From assembly GCA_035582835.1 (NCBI GenBank), contig JAYKAV010000002.1, forward strand, positions 1 through 64,000: a stretch of DNA of 64,000 nucleotides. The letters run 5' to 3'. Under the pieces are notes generated by a model. It saw only the letters and a list, made by a program, of their open reading frames with translations. It was not told the DNA's origin and did no database searches. This document shows positions 48,778 through 59,791 of the stretch, piece after piece (position 1 is the stretch's first letter; each line of letters opens with the position of its first letter). A program made the position numbers and the translations under genes. This DNA comes from Phoebastria nigripes (lineage: Eukaryota; Chordata; Aves; Procellariiformes; Diomedeidae).

Positions 48778-48935
48778 GTACAGGAAAAACAGGAAAACAG
48801 GGGAAAAAAAGCATGGTGCAGATCAGATAAACTAATATCAAGAACAGACAAATCAATATTGTGACTGGCAACTGTTAACAAATATAAATTCCTTAATATG
48901 CTCTGGTTAATCTGTTATTATCTCAAACCCTTCAT

Positions 48936-48953
48936 GCCCCATGTTGGGCGCCA
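48936..48953 (-). other. Primer-binding site, tRNA-Lys type
   Basis: Read on the minus strand the 18 bases are TGGCGCCCAACATGGGGC. This differs at one position from the primer-binding site complementary to tRNA-Lys1,2 used by several retroviruses. It lies 8 nt (48954-48961) downstream of the 5' LTR end, a slightly longer spacer than usual. Confidence 0.88.
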
Positions 48954-48961
48954 AAAAGTAC

Positions 48962-49552
48962 TGTCATGGTTTAACCACAGTCAGCAACCAAGCACCACAC
49001 AGCTGCTCGCTCACCCTTCCCCCGCAGTGGGATGGGGGAGAGAATTTGAAGAGCAAAACTAAGAAAACTCATGGGTTGAGATATGAACAGTTTAATAATG
49101 GAAATAATAATAATAATAATAATAAATTGTAATAAATTGTAATGAAAAGGAAAACAACGAGAGAGAGAAAGAGAGGAACAAAACCCAGGAAAAACAAGAG
49201 ATGCAGCTGCTCACCACCCACCGACCGATGCCCAGCCAGTCCCCGAGCAGCAATTGTTGCTCCCTGGCCAATTTTCCCCAGTTTATATACTGAGCATGAC
49301 GTCATATGGTATGGAATATCCCTTTGGCCAGTTTGAATCAGCTGTCTTGGCTGTGCCTCCTCCCAGCTTCTTGTGCACCTGGCAAATCATGGGAAGCTGA
49401 AAAGTCCTTGACTTAATGTAAGCACTACAACTACTTAGCAACAACTAAAACATCAGTGCGTTATCAACATTATTCGCATCCCAAATCCAAAACACAGCAC
49501 TATACCACCTGCTAGGAAGAGAATTAACTCTGTCCCAGTCGAAACCAGGACA
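48962..49552 (-). repeat. 5' LTR of the provirus
   Basis: Its 591 bp show, in transcription order: the U3 start TGTCCTGGTTTCGACTGGG, a CRE-type TGACGTCA (49297-49304), the TATA box (sense GTATATAAAC, plus 49281-49290) closely following, the transcribed part with a (TAA)n run (49100-49125), an ATTAAA poly(A) signal (plus 49091-49096), and the CATGACA end at 48962. The promoter elements look intact, so the LTR might still have promoter activity, but that is inference. Confidence 0.92.
49281..49304 (-). promoter_or_regulatory. LTR core promoter: CRE-type site next to TATA box
   Basis: TGACGTCA at 49297-49304, a perfect CREB/ATF palindrome, is followed in the sense direction by the TATA box at 49281-49290. 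The solo LTRs keep the arrangement but carry single changes in the palindrome (TGATGTCA near 1583, TGGCGTCA near 59452). Confidence 0.7.
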
Positions 49553-49557
49553 CCAAG

Positions 49558-50825
49558 GATAACGCTCAATGTAGAATTTAAAAATAAAAAAAATAAAATT
49601 TGTTATTTGAAAAAGAAACTAGCAAAACAGAACTCACTTAGCAAATGAAGATTCAGAGATTGTGTCTATCCTCCCAAGCAAAACACACTAAGGGAAAAGC
49701 TCTAGCAGTTGATCCCAGACTATCCACACTGCTTAGTTCCTTGACTCTAGTTTGGACTAGATCAATTAACTTTTTCCATGATAAAGCCTTGCCATTGTTC
49801 TGGAGATAATTCCCTCCTGTGACCACTCTTAAAAGTCAGTATGGACAACAGAGGTAGATACCATTTTACCTGCCTTATTTTTTGTAAAAAACACTATCAG
49901 AAGGCTTTGCACCACAACACTAACTATATTTATCGTCAGTTTTATACCATAAAAAATAAAAGGCCATACTATAGTCTCAGACTTTCTTAATTAAAAAAAA
50001 ACAATCATAGCAAAACTCAGTGTTTTCTAAAGTCACAGCAGCAACATATCAGGCCTAATGAAAATCCAAAGACAAATTTTGTGCAGCCAGCCTTCTCTAA
50101 AATAAGCTTGCTCTAAATTTTGTCAACGTACATCTCTGTATTCTTCCTGACCACAAGTAGAAGGATGATGCCCTGGAACCAATGCATTAACAATATATAC
50201 ACAGCCAGAGGCAATATATTTTCTCTCTAGAAATGCACCGGGGGACAAACATTATGAAAAGAAATATTTAACTCAAGGACAGTGTGGGCAGAAAAGCTTA
50301 AATATATGCATAGTCCCAAATATACTGCAAATTAAATGCAATTATTTAATAATGACACAAGTGAAATTCTGGAGCAGCAAGCCAAAGAAAACAGTGAGCT
50401 TAAGAAAATACAAATAGTTTTTAGACAAAACATAATGATTTTATGAAAGCCATTTTATGAGATGATTGTCTGCAATAGGAAGAGACAGGACTAAAGAATA
50501 AAGGGAATTGTTCTCAGGCTTATGTTCATAAAGTGAAGCATATTCACGATTGAATAAAAAGCTTATAGTTTATGCCATGAAGATTCATATGGGTTCTGAT
50601 TTTAAAGTAGCACTAAACTTCACAAACTAAAGATGAACTTTAGACCTGGCCTTCCCAAAAGCTTGTTAATTTACTTAACTTTAACTATCTACATGCTGAG
50701 CAACTCTTTCAGTGTAGTTATTGAGACNTTCTTCATTGCCAGTAGAGTCCATCCAAAACTATTCTGACACTTACTTCAGGTGCCTTATCTCAGAGTCACG
50801 TTCTGAGGAAACCTGTCTTTCGCTA
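49558..50825. other. Unassigned AT-rich interval
   Basis: No gene is seen. The first few dozen bases might continue the CR1-like fossil interrupted by the provirus, but the match is too weak to call. Confidence 0.4.
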
Positions 50826-52024
50826 TTGATTGGTTAACGGGGAAGGTCCTGGACAACTGGAGGCTTGCCAATGTGACGCCTATCTACAAGAAGGGCTGGA
50901 AGGAGGATCCAGGGAACTACAGGCCTGTCAGCCTGACCTCGGTGCCGNGGAAGATTATGGAGCAGGTCATCTCGAGGGCACTTACAAGCCATGTGCGGGA
51001 AAACCAGGGGATCAGGCCCAGCCAGCACGCATTCATGAAAGGCAGGTCCTGCTTGACCAACCAACAAGACCTGGGGCCGGTCTTGTTCAATATCTTTATC
51101 AATGATCTGGACGAGGGGATTGAGTGCTCCCTCAGTAAGTTTGCAGACGACACCAAGTTGGGCGGGAGTGTCGATCTGCTCGAGGCTAGGAAGGCTCTGC
51201 AGAGGGACCTGGACAGGCTGGATCGATGGACTGAGGCTAACTGCATGAGGTTCAACAAGGCCAAGTGCGGGGTCCTGCACTTTGGCCACAACAACCCCAT
51301 GCAANGCTACAGGCTGGGGGAAGAGTGGCTGGAAAGCTGCCTGTCAGAAAAGGACCTCGGGGGGCTGGTTGAGAGCCAGCTGAACATGAGCCGACAATGT
51401 GCCCAGCTGGCCAAGAAGGCCAATGGCATCCTGGCCTGTATCAGAAATAGTGTGGCCAGCAGGAGTAGGGAGGTGATCATGCCCCTGTACTTGGCACTGG
51501 TGAGGCCGCACCTCGAANACTGTGTTCAGTTTTGGGCCCCTCACTACAAGAAGGACATTGAGGTGCTGGAGCGTGTCCAGAGGAGGGCAACAAAGCTGGT
51601 GAAGGGTCTGGAGAGCAAGTCTTANGANGANCNGCTGAGGGAACTGGGACTGTTCAGTCTGGAGAAGAGGAGGCTGAGGGGAGACCTTATCACTCTCTAC
51701 AACTACCTGAAAGGAGGTTGCAGTGAGGTGGGTGTCAGTCTCTTCTCCCAAGTAACTAGCGATAGGACAAGAGGAAATGGNCTCAAGTTGCGCCAGGGGA
51801 GGTTTAGATTGGACATTAGGAAAAATTTCTTTAGTGAAAGAGTGGTTAANCATTGGAACAGGCTGCCCAGGGAAGTGGTGGAGTCACCATCCCTGGAAGT
51901 ATTTAAAAGATGTGTAGCTGAGGCGCTTAGGGACATGGTTTAGTGGGCATGGTGGTGTTGGGTTGATGGTTGGACTTGATGATCTTAGAGGTGTTTTCCA
52001 ACCTTAGTGATTCTATGATTCTAT
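50826..52024 (+). mobile_element. CR1 3' half with an internal deletion of RT palm
   Basis: A single 356-codon frame (50873-51943) runs from the RT fingers ([22 protein letters not shown] in the coding frame) through FADDTKLGG and the thumb to the C-terminal [17 protein letters not shown], then stops naturally at TAG. The CR1 tail GATTCTATGATTCTAT is at 52009-52024. At about 51061 roughly 255 bp is missing relative to the copy at 28609-28868: motif A (the LDFSKAFDT segment) and motif B are lost and replaced by a few bases, yet the frame is kept. It is the same subfamily as the sense insertion at 27374. It lacks an essential catalytic Asp and is therefore dead despite the long frame. Confidence 0.93.
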
Positions 52025-53729
52025 AAAATGTGAACATAGGCAGTACTGTTGCCTAAATGTTTAACTTTTACACAAATATGTAAGGTAAAGTATAATTAAA
52101 GGGTAAATGTTTTTGAAAAGTATATGTTTGAAAATCTACCAATAGCAACTCTTCAGATATCATTCAACATGAACAGAAATATAGTATTAATGATGGATTT
52201 TATACACTTCCTTTACTTCTTATTTACATTTATCTTATATATATATATGCAATTTTAAATTATTTTTTAAATTAACACTGCCACAGGATAAATACTTTGA
52301 ACGTGACCCATGACATCACTTTTCCCACCTTAAACTGATAGATGTTCTCTATATTTTTAGTTCCCACAATTTCAGGGCTACAATAAACAAACTTGGATCT
52401 CTTGAAGCAGTATTGGAGGAGAAAATAAGACTAACAAAGAAGTCTCTAGAATCCCTTCTTTTTTTAAATAGAAACTCTTTTTGGAGGAAGGTTTGCATTG
52501 ACTGTCTGGAAGTGTAAGAATATCACAGTGACTACTCATTACATAAGACTACCCAAATGCATACCAAAGTGCAAACTGTTTGAAATACAAAGGATATAAA
52601 ATTCCTCATCGGCTGCAACATCTTTCTCTTCTCCCAGAAGAGTGACTAGTCTTCTAAACTCTTGAATTTGTGAACCTACGTAAAAATGTTATTTATTCTT
52701 CCTTTTTTTTATCCCACTATCTTACATCTCTGTCATTGCTTACAAACACAAAACTACTTATATTGATCTTTCAGATGAAAGGTCAACCATGACCGGAGTT
52801 CTGTCTAGGGGGGTGAGCAGCAGAAAAGGCAGGAAGGATCACCAGCACAGAACAAATGTGGAACTACAATTAACAGCATTCTCTCTCAAGCTGTTGTAAA
52901 TTGTGCTTCAGAGACTTAGTGAGCCAGAGGTGGTGACTTCATATTTGTAGAATATTTTTTCCTCCATTAATTTATGCAAGCATGTCTGAATACAGATAAG
53001 TACAAGGACTTCTGTACTGTATTAGACCAGGAATCCTGCTGTGTGGTATCTTGTTGTGAGAGGAGCCATGCAAACAACCCATTGACGTGACATGCAAATA
53101 CAATGATTTCCTTAATTCCTCTCCTAGACCTGACTTATTTGCAGCTCAGTTACCCTCGATGGATTTACTTATGTACTCAGTTACCCCATCTGGATTCCAT
53201 TTCTTGTTGTTAAACCTTGACTGGATATAAACTTTAAGCATCTTTGCAGTGAGTCTTTGGCACTGAGTTCTCTGTGTTTACTGATTTTTCTGTAAAGAAT
53301 CATCTTTTAGTACTTCACTCAGATGCTAATAGTCTCATTTGATGTTCCCTATTTCATATATTAGAATGAACTGCTGACCTACCCGTACTGTCTCTTCGCC
53401 AGACTTAGAATTGTTGATTTCTTTCCTATCCCCCTCACTTATCTCTTTCCAAGCAGGGGAGTTCTACCACTCATTCCTCATGTAAAAATTGTTTTGCAAC
53501 TTTGGTCATCTTCCCTAATGGCCGTATTCAAGATGTGTTTGAAACAGGAATTTACACTGGAAAAGGATTTTATTTTTTATTTTTTTCCTAATAATTTCAA
53601 ACATTTGCTTTGATTTTTTGATTACTACTGAACTGGTGCCAGTTTTTCTTTACTACAAGGTCTCACCTCTGAGGTAATAGCCAGGACAGGGTGCATATGT
53701 TATATGTTGGCTTTTTTCCCAACCACTTT
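52025..53729. other. Unassigned AT-rich interval
   Basis: No supported gene or repeat; a short TATATA run lies near 52238-52248. Confidence 0.5.
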
Positions 53730-54800
53730 ATACTTGTCTACACTGAGATTCATTTTCCATGCTGCTGCACAGTTTCTTGATGTCATAAACTCTGTTTTTG
53801 AAGGTCTTTCTGCAGTTCTGCATGGTCTGGCTGTATGTCCTCATTATCTAGAATAACTCTATACTATCAGCAAATTTTCTGCACTTGCTGCTCACATCTG
53901 GTTCATTTATGAATATGTTGAACAGCACAAATCCCAGCACAGACCATTAGTGAGCTGTAGTGACCTCTAGTGACCATTTATTTTGAGCCTGTTTCCTGAC
54001 TTTCACCCACTTAATTATCCATTCAAGGCCATTCCTTCCTATTCTTTGGCTGTTTAGTTTCTTTAGAAGTCCTGAATGAAGGGATGTGTCAAGAGCCTTG
54101 TGGAAATCCAGCGAGACTGACTGAATCGTCTTTATCCACATGCTTGTAGACCTTTTCAGATTATGTCAATAAGTTTATAAGGCAAAACTTCCTAAAAATA
54201 AACCAATTCACTCACTCCAACTAAATCACATTTATGAAAGTATTAACTAATTCAGTTCTTCACAGTGTTTTCTACTAATTTGTTAGTAGTTCTTCAGAGT
54301 TCCCCTTAGAAAATTTTTAAAGAATTGACATGGCATTTGCCACCTTCCACCTTCAGGTGTTCAGGAAGTTTTAAAAGACGCCAGTATCAGGCTAATGCAT
54401 TCTTAAGCTGTCTTAGAGCTCTTTGATGAACACTGGTAGATTCCCACAATTAGTTATGGTTCATTTTACGTTTGTTCCATGACATCTTCTGCAATGACTT
54501 TATCTGATGAGTCCTCCACAAGTAAGGCTTAGGCCATGGGGAATAATGTTTCTTTCACAGTATAAGACTAATGTGAAGAAATTTTTTTTTAGCTTCTCTG
54601 CAATGGCCTTGTGTTCCCTGAGCACTCTATTATGTATTTTGGCCTTACAGACTCTCTAGGAGCCTTTTTTCCCTTTTGTGTTTGAAGAAAACTTCAGTAC
54701 TGGATTTTATCCGTTTTGATATCTGTTCCGCAAATTATTTGTGGACTTCTTTATTGTGNTTCTGCATTTAATCTATTATAATGTTTTTTCTGTTTTCTTA
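53730..54800 (-). mobile_element. Ancient CR1/L3-like LINE fossil
   Basis: Minus-strand codons at 53947-54141 preserve RT motif A in the form VSLDFHKALDTSLHSGLLKKL, with the flanking WIIKWV region. The plus strand upstream (53840-53945: an 'ATCAGCAAATTTTCTGC'-type stretch, then AACAGCACAAATCCCAGCACAGACC) matches the antisense of the conserved block around and after motif C in CR1-related elements. Numerous stops and indels indicate great age, far older than the other CR1 copies here. The limits are approximate. Confidence 0.68.
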
Positions 54801-56282
54801 AGTTAAACTTGCTATCAGATTTATTTGAAGACTGTCTTTTTGTTTCTACTAAGAAATTACCATAAAAACACTTCTGGCTTCAGAGCCATCAGAAAACTAT
54901 TTACCATTGTGAATGGGTTTTATTTATATTCTGAATAAGGATGACATACGTATTTTAACGTGGAATAAAATTTAAACACATATAGAAGAATCCATTTTCA
55001 TTTTACAGGGTAGCTTTATGTTCTGATACTTGTTTTTGCTGAAGAGGATTTCATTACTACCATTAGCTACTTGTAAAGACTTGATAATTAAAATGACAGG
55101 TATGTCAGAACTTTGGACAGATGGCTAAATCTGACATTTGTAAAGCTATATATATTGTTTTACTACACCACAATAAGTGTTGTTATTTCTACCAGTGTAA
55201 CAGGGTTGGATGCTAACCTGCAAGGAGAATTTTTTTGAATATTAAGAAATTTAGTTTTCCATAGTGGTATTAAACAGAATGCCAACAGAAAAAACAATGG
55301 CCTTTCATAATTCTAAGATAATTGGGGGATGAAAGATCTCAAAATTTCTAGATTCAAGAATTTTTCAGACCTGAACCTCCTTCTGTTTCCTGTGTTAAAT
55401 TGGAGGATATTATTATTGTTGTTGATGGCAATTTTTTTTCTGACTGTCCATTACACATTGCAGAGTCCTTAAGTAAATTGTCTTAATTGCAGCCACAGTG
55501 CAACAGTGATAATTGCAGTGCCCATATCAGCCCCAGAAGGGAAAATATGCTGTAGGTACAAAATGAGACAAAGAAAAAAGAACATTCTAAAATTATACCG
55601 TTGCTAGCACTCATGCTCATATTTTAATTTTTCTGTATTTATTTTTGTTGTGTAAATTTATTTAATCCAGTTTCACCTCTGCATAATTCATTGTGCTAAA
55701 CTATATACCAATTCACTATTTTTCTTTTAGCGAACTGCATTACCATGGCTGCATAATGTGCACAGTACATCCATACTTCTGAGTAACAAGGTCTGTAACA
55801 TTTTTTTGTAATCCATTATTGGTACATTGTAATACCACTTAATAGCATAACACATGTTTTAAGTCTCTTCCAGCTGGCATGGTCAGCTACTGCTAACTCC
55901 CAAGTTCCCAGATAATGTGAATTTGATGAGCATTCTCTGCTGCAGAATACAGGAGTGCATAGCAATGGAGCTAATCACTAGTTCTGTATCTATAATGTTC
56001 CTATAAAGATTTGTCACAATGACACGGATAGAGAGGAGGCCTGACTCTCATTTAAAATGCCAACTCTCTACTTCTCTGCAATTTCAACCTTATTTAACAC
56101 AAACCAGAGGATTCTGTTGAGTACTAGCAGAAAGGAGAATCAGGCCAAGATGATGTAAGAATATGGGGAAACATTAATGGACCTTTTTTTTTTTTTTTCC
56201 TGGCAGTCATAGCACTAATTTACATGTGTACATGGGTATATATCTGCTGTCTTTCTCTCCAGACAGTCTTTACAAATTTAGA
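54801..56282. other. Unassigned AT-rich interval
   Basis: I see no gene or identifiable repeat. Confidence 0.5.
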
Positions 56283-56473
56283 ATCACAGAATCATAGAAT
56301 AGTTTGGGTTGGGAGGGACCTTTAAAGGTCATCCAGTCCAACCCCCCTGCCATGGGCAGGGACATCTTCAACTAGATCAGGTTGCGCAGAGCCCCGTCCA
56401 ACCTGACCTTGAACGTTTCCAGGGATGGGGCATCTACCACCTCTCTGGGCAACCTGTTCCACTGTTTCACCAG
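56283..56473 (-). mobile_element. Antisense CR1 3' tip
   Basis: The plus strand starts AATCACAGAATCATAGAATAG, the reverse complement of a CR1 tail. It continues with GGTTGGGAGGGACCTTTAAA, the CCATGGGCAGGGACATCTTC block, and ORF2 C-terminal antisense (CTCTGGGCAACCTGTTCCAC) to 56473. It is highly similar to 30700-30900 in reverse, so probably the same subfamily and a fairly young insertion. Confidence 0.93.
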
Positions 56474-59205
56474 TGCCATCCAAATATAAGACACTCATAA
56501 GTTGAATAGATTAAAAGAACCCTTAGATCAATTAAAAAGACAAGAATATTTTTCAAATTGACATATGTGTAAAAACCTGAAAGAAATATTAATGATGGAT
56601 AATATGAAATCTCCAATGTTAGTCTAACAAAGAAAGTCAAGAATTTTATTAGTGGAAATATTAACATGCTCCTATCTTATCTGAAAAAAACAGTAGTTTA
56701 AAAGATAAAAATGTCTCAACTGTAAATATTTTGATATCCATGAAAAAAATCAATTTGTGCATATTTGATTGCTTATGCAAGTATGGCATAATAAAAATAC
56801 TGGGAAAAAATATTTCAGTAACTGCATTAAAATCTTGATTAATAGAAGCATCCTTGATATCATAGCCACATTCATTATAATGTTAGCTTTATTTTTCATT
56901 AATTATTTTTTTGTTGTGGTTCTAAATGAAGCATTCTGGATCAACAGAAATTCTTATTATTTGACTACATGATTAAAAAATAGCCACACTTAGTCCTAAG
57001 ATACGTCTGCTAAAGATAACATGTTATGTTGGAGTTTCATATTTATTTTTGAGAAATCAAAATTAAAATGACATTTATAAAATGCAAACACTCAAATAAG
57101 AGATCTGGGATAAGGTTTCTGGCAGAATATTTTTATATAACANAAAGTTATTTCTAAGGCCTTCCCAGTTTCAGCTATGTAGATATCTGCATCTTGATTA
57201 GTCAACTAGATTCTCTTTATAATTCAAGGAGATACATAGTACTTCCAAAACAAAGTTCTTCTAACCATTTTAGATGCCTATATTATGATGAGATGAATCA
57301 TGTTTTAGAAGTGCCCATTTTTATTCATGGAATAAAACCTCTAACTGGCAAGCTCAGATGTAGATGTCTGCATCATAAAAATTTAAAGGTAGATGAGATA
57401 AATCCCACTGTATTTGACTTATCTCACTGGAAAAGAATATGAATTGCTACATAATCCTTACTAAGCATCTCATGTGTTGTGGAAGGAAATTACATTATCA
57501 ATTGTATTAGAAATAGTGGAGCTAAAGATAACATTTTGCTGTGTATGATGACTGCAAATGTTACATCTATATTTCCTCTATTCTACAGCATCATTTTTAA
57601 AGTGAAGTAAGTGTTAAGATTCTGCCTGAAGAAGCCTAAGGAGGAAGAGGGCTGCATAAGTTATTCCTGCTCCATTAAATTAAAAGTGCCCTGAGCCTGT
57701 TCTCTGACAGTAGTCACATAATGACCAGTACCCATACTGCTAAACATGCTGATATACACAGCACCAGTAGATACATCAATACTACATTTTGATAAAGGTC
57801 CCTGGCCCACACGAACTCCTGAACCATACCCAGGAATTGCATGGAAAAGTGTTAGCAGGAATGGACAAAGATCAGGCCAAGGTCTGTTCTACAAGTTTGA
57901 CTTAGATCAAGTCCCAGAGTCAGGGAATAACCCCTAACACTATTTGCACTGCTAGCATAGATATTCTTTTAGATCCCATGAACACTTCTGATCCATACTT
58001 ATAAAATGGGAATAATGAATGTATCATACTTTTTTATGCCATACCTCATTTCTTGCTTGCATTTTGGATATAAATATAGTGGGAATGGAGAGTGCTTCAT
58101 GGCTCAGTCTTGTTTATTCACTTGCCACCANTCATAAAAAATAATGACCACATATTTTTCTATTCACAAGCCCAGTCACTTCAATCTATTGGAAAGAGTA
58201 CTTTCAGGGAGAAGGAGACAGGAAAGATTTTGATATGTCTCCCTCTGATAAAGGTTGCCAGTAGTCACCACATAGAAGAAGAGAAAAAAAAAATACAGAT
58301 GGAAAGGGAGGTCAAAATTAAAATAAGAATTCAGGAAAAACAGAATATTCTGGTGAAGCAGCAAGGGTATGGTTACTGTCAGAACTTTTTGGCATACACC
58401 ACGAAGTAACCTTTGTAAAACCCAAACCTTGATCTTTTTTCACGGGAGAGGATGGTTGGCTAGAGAGAAGAAGAAGGAATTATTGGGGAATGTTAAAAAA
58501 ATGACAGCTTCAATGCATGTTCAGTTAATATGTTACATCAAGTTTAAGTTTCTTAGGATAAACGAGCTGGTACATATGCTTCCTAGAATATCATATGTCA
58601 TATTCAAGAATATCTTTTTCCTATCCATAGCTAAGTTATGTAGAATGTTCAATGGTCATAAATTTTATACTCCATAAAAATTCAGTCACTTACCAAATTT
58701 TTGCAATTATAAAGTGGTGACACTTTCACCAGAGTACTTTTTAGTAAGTTTTCTTTTTCATTGTTCAATGTCAAACTTTAACAGGAAGTATAGAAAAATA
58801 TAGAGAAGTATAGAGTAAGGAAAATGGCTTCAGTTTTGGCAAATAAAATATAAATATAAAATTTTCAACAATTTTTTAAAAATCTAATTAAAATGAACTT
58901 TAATGAAACTGATTAAACCAAAATTAAGCTTTTCTTTTTGAATATGTCTAATGCCTGTTCTTCAGCTGTTACTAAAAATGNTTTTTTAAGATCTTGTATT
59001 AGTATAATTTGACTATATGGCTTTATAAGGTTTTTAGAACTGCTCTTGATTTTTTCAAATAAAGGTGACTTGTAGTAGATACTGTACTTTAGAAAAATTT
59101 GAGCTAATTCCCTTTTTACAACTCCTTTATATCATTTTCCAGTAATTATTTTTTAACTTCCTTTGCTTATTGAGGGAAAGTTGTCATTGAAGTTTTAGAT
59201 CATAT
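56474..59205. other. Unassigned AT-rich interval
   Basis: No supported gene. An 83-codon open frame at 57194-57442 lies in a stretch with three spaced copies of a TAGAT(A/G)TCTGCAT-like motif (57179, 57268 and 57359), which may be an old uncharacterised repeat. The frame itself shows no domain. Confidence 0.45.
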
Positions 59206-59791
59206 CACTTTGTCCTGGTTTCAGCTGGGACAGAGTTAATTTTTTTTTTCCTAGTAGTTGGTATAGNGCTNTGTTTTGGATTTAGTGTGAGAAGAATGTT
59301 GATAACACANNGATGTTTTTAGTTGTTGCTAAGTAGCCTACTAGTCAAGGACTTTTCAGCTTCCCATGCTCTGCCAGGTGCACAAGAAGCTGGGAGGGAG
59401 CATAGCCAGGACAGCTAGCCCAACTGGCCAATGGGGTATTCCATACCATGTGGCGTCATGCTCAGTATATAAAGCTGGGGGAAGAAGAAGGAAGGGGGGG
59501 ATGTTTGGAGTGATGGCGTTTGTCTTCCCAAGTAACCGTTACGCGTGGTGGAGCCCTGCTTTCCTGGAGATGGCTGAACACCTGCCTGCCGATGGGAAGT
59601 AGTGAAGGAATTCCTTGTTTTGCTTTGCTTGCGATCACGGCTTTTGCTTTCCCTATTAAACTGTCTTTATCTCAACCCATGAGTTTTGTCACTTTCACCC
59701 TTCCGATTCTCTCCCCCATCCCNCCGNGGGGGAGTGAGCGAGCGGCTGTGTGGTGCTTAGTTGCTGGCTGGGGTTAAACCACGACACACTT
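59206..59791 (+). mobile_element. Solo ERVL-type LTR with 5-bp target duplication CACTT
   Basis: The LTR occupies 59211-59786 on the plus strand, beginning TGTCCTGGTTTCAGCTGGG and ending AAACCACGACA. The flanks 59206-59210 and 59787-59791 are both CACTT. In order it shows a CRE-like TGGCGTCA (59452-59459), TATA box GTATATAAAG (59465-59474), poly(A) signal ATTAAA (59655-59660) and a C/G-rich U5. It is the sister of the copy at 1254-1826 in the opposite orientation; the two share the whole LTR including the central part. A few ambiguous bases are present. Open frames inside it (59366-59777) are fortuitous. Confidence 0.95.

Larger units (their letters stand above)
43021..49557 (-). mobile_element. 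Defective ERVL-like (class III) provirus without env
   Basis: The provirus spans 43026-49552 on the minus strand and is flanked on both sides by CCAAG (43021-43025 and 49553-49557). In transcription order: 5' LTR 48962-49552, primer-binding site 48936-48953, a hydrophobic open frame 48241-48777, broken gag to about 47000, protease about 46650-46880, RT 45730-46653, RNase H about 44980-45451, integrase 43996-44900, a short non-coding stretch, and 3' LTR 43026-43584. No env-like frame exists in the 400 bp between integrase and 3' LTR. The 5-bp duplications and pol style fit class III ERVs. Internal stops, frameshifts and a changed RT catalytic residue make it inactive. By eye the two LTRs differ at roughly a tenth of aligned positions, so it is not a recent insertion. 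Confidence 0.93.

Noticed and set aside
57194..57442. 83-codon open frame considered as an exon
   Set aside because: No domain, no convincing splice sites or neighbouring exons, AT-biased composition.
59366..59777. Open frames inside the solo LTR (78 and 85 codons), mirrored at 1492-1674
   Set aside because: They lie wholly within LTR regulatory sequence. Similarity between the two places is LTR homology, not a conserved gene.
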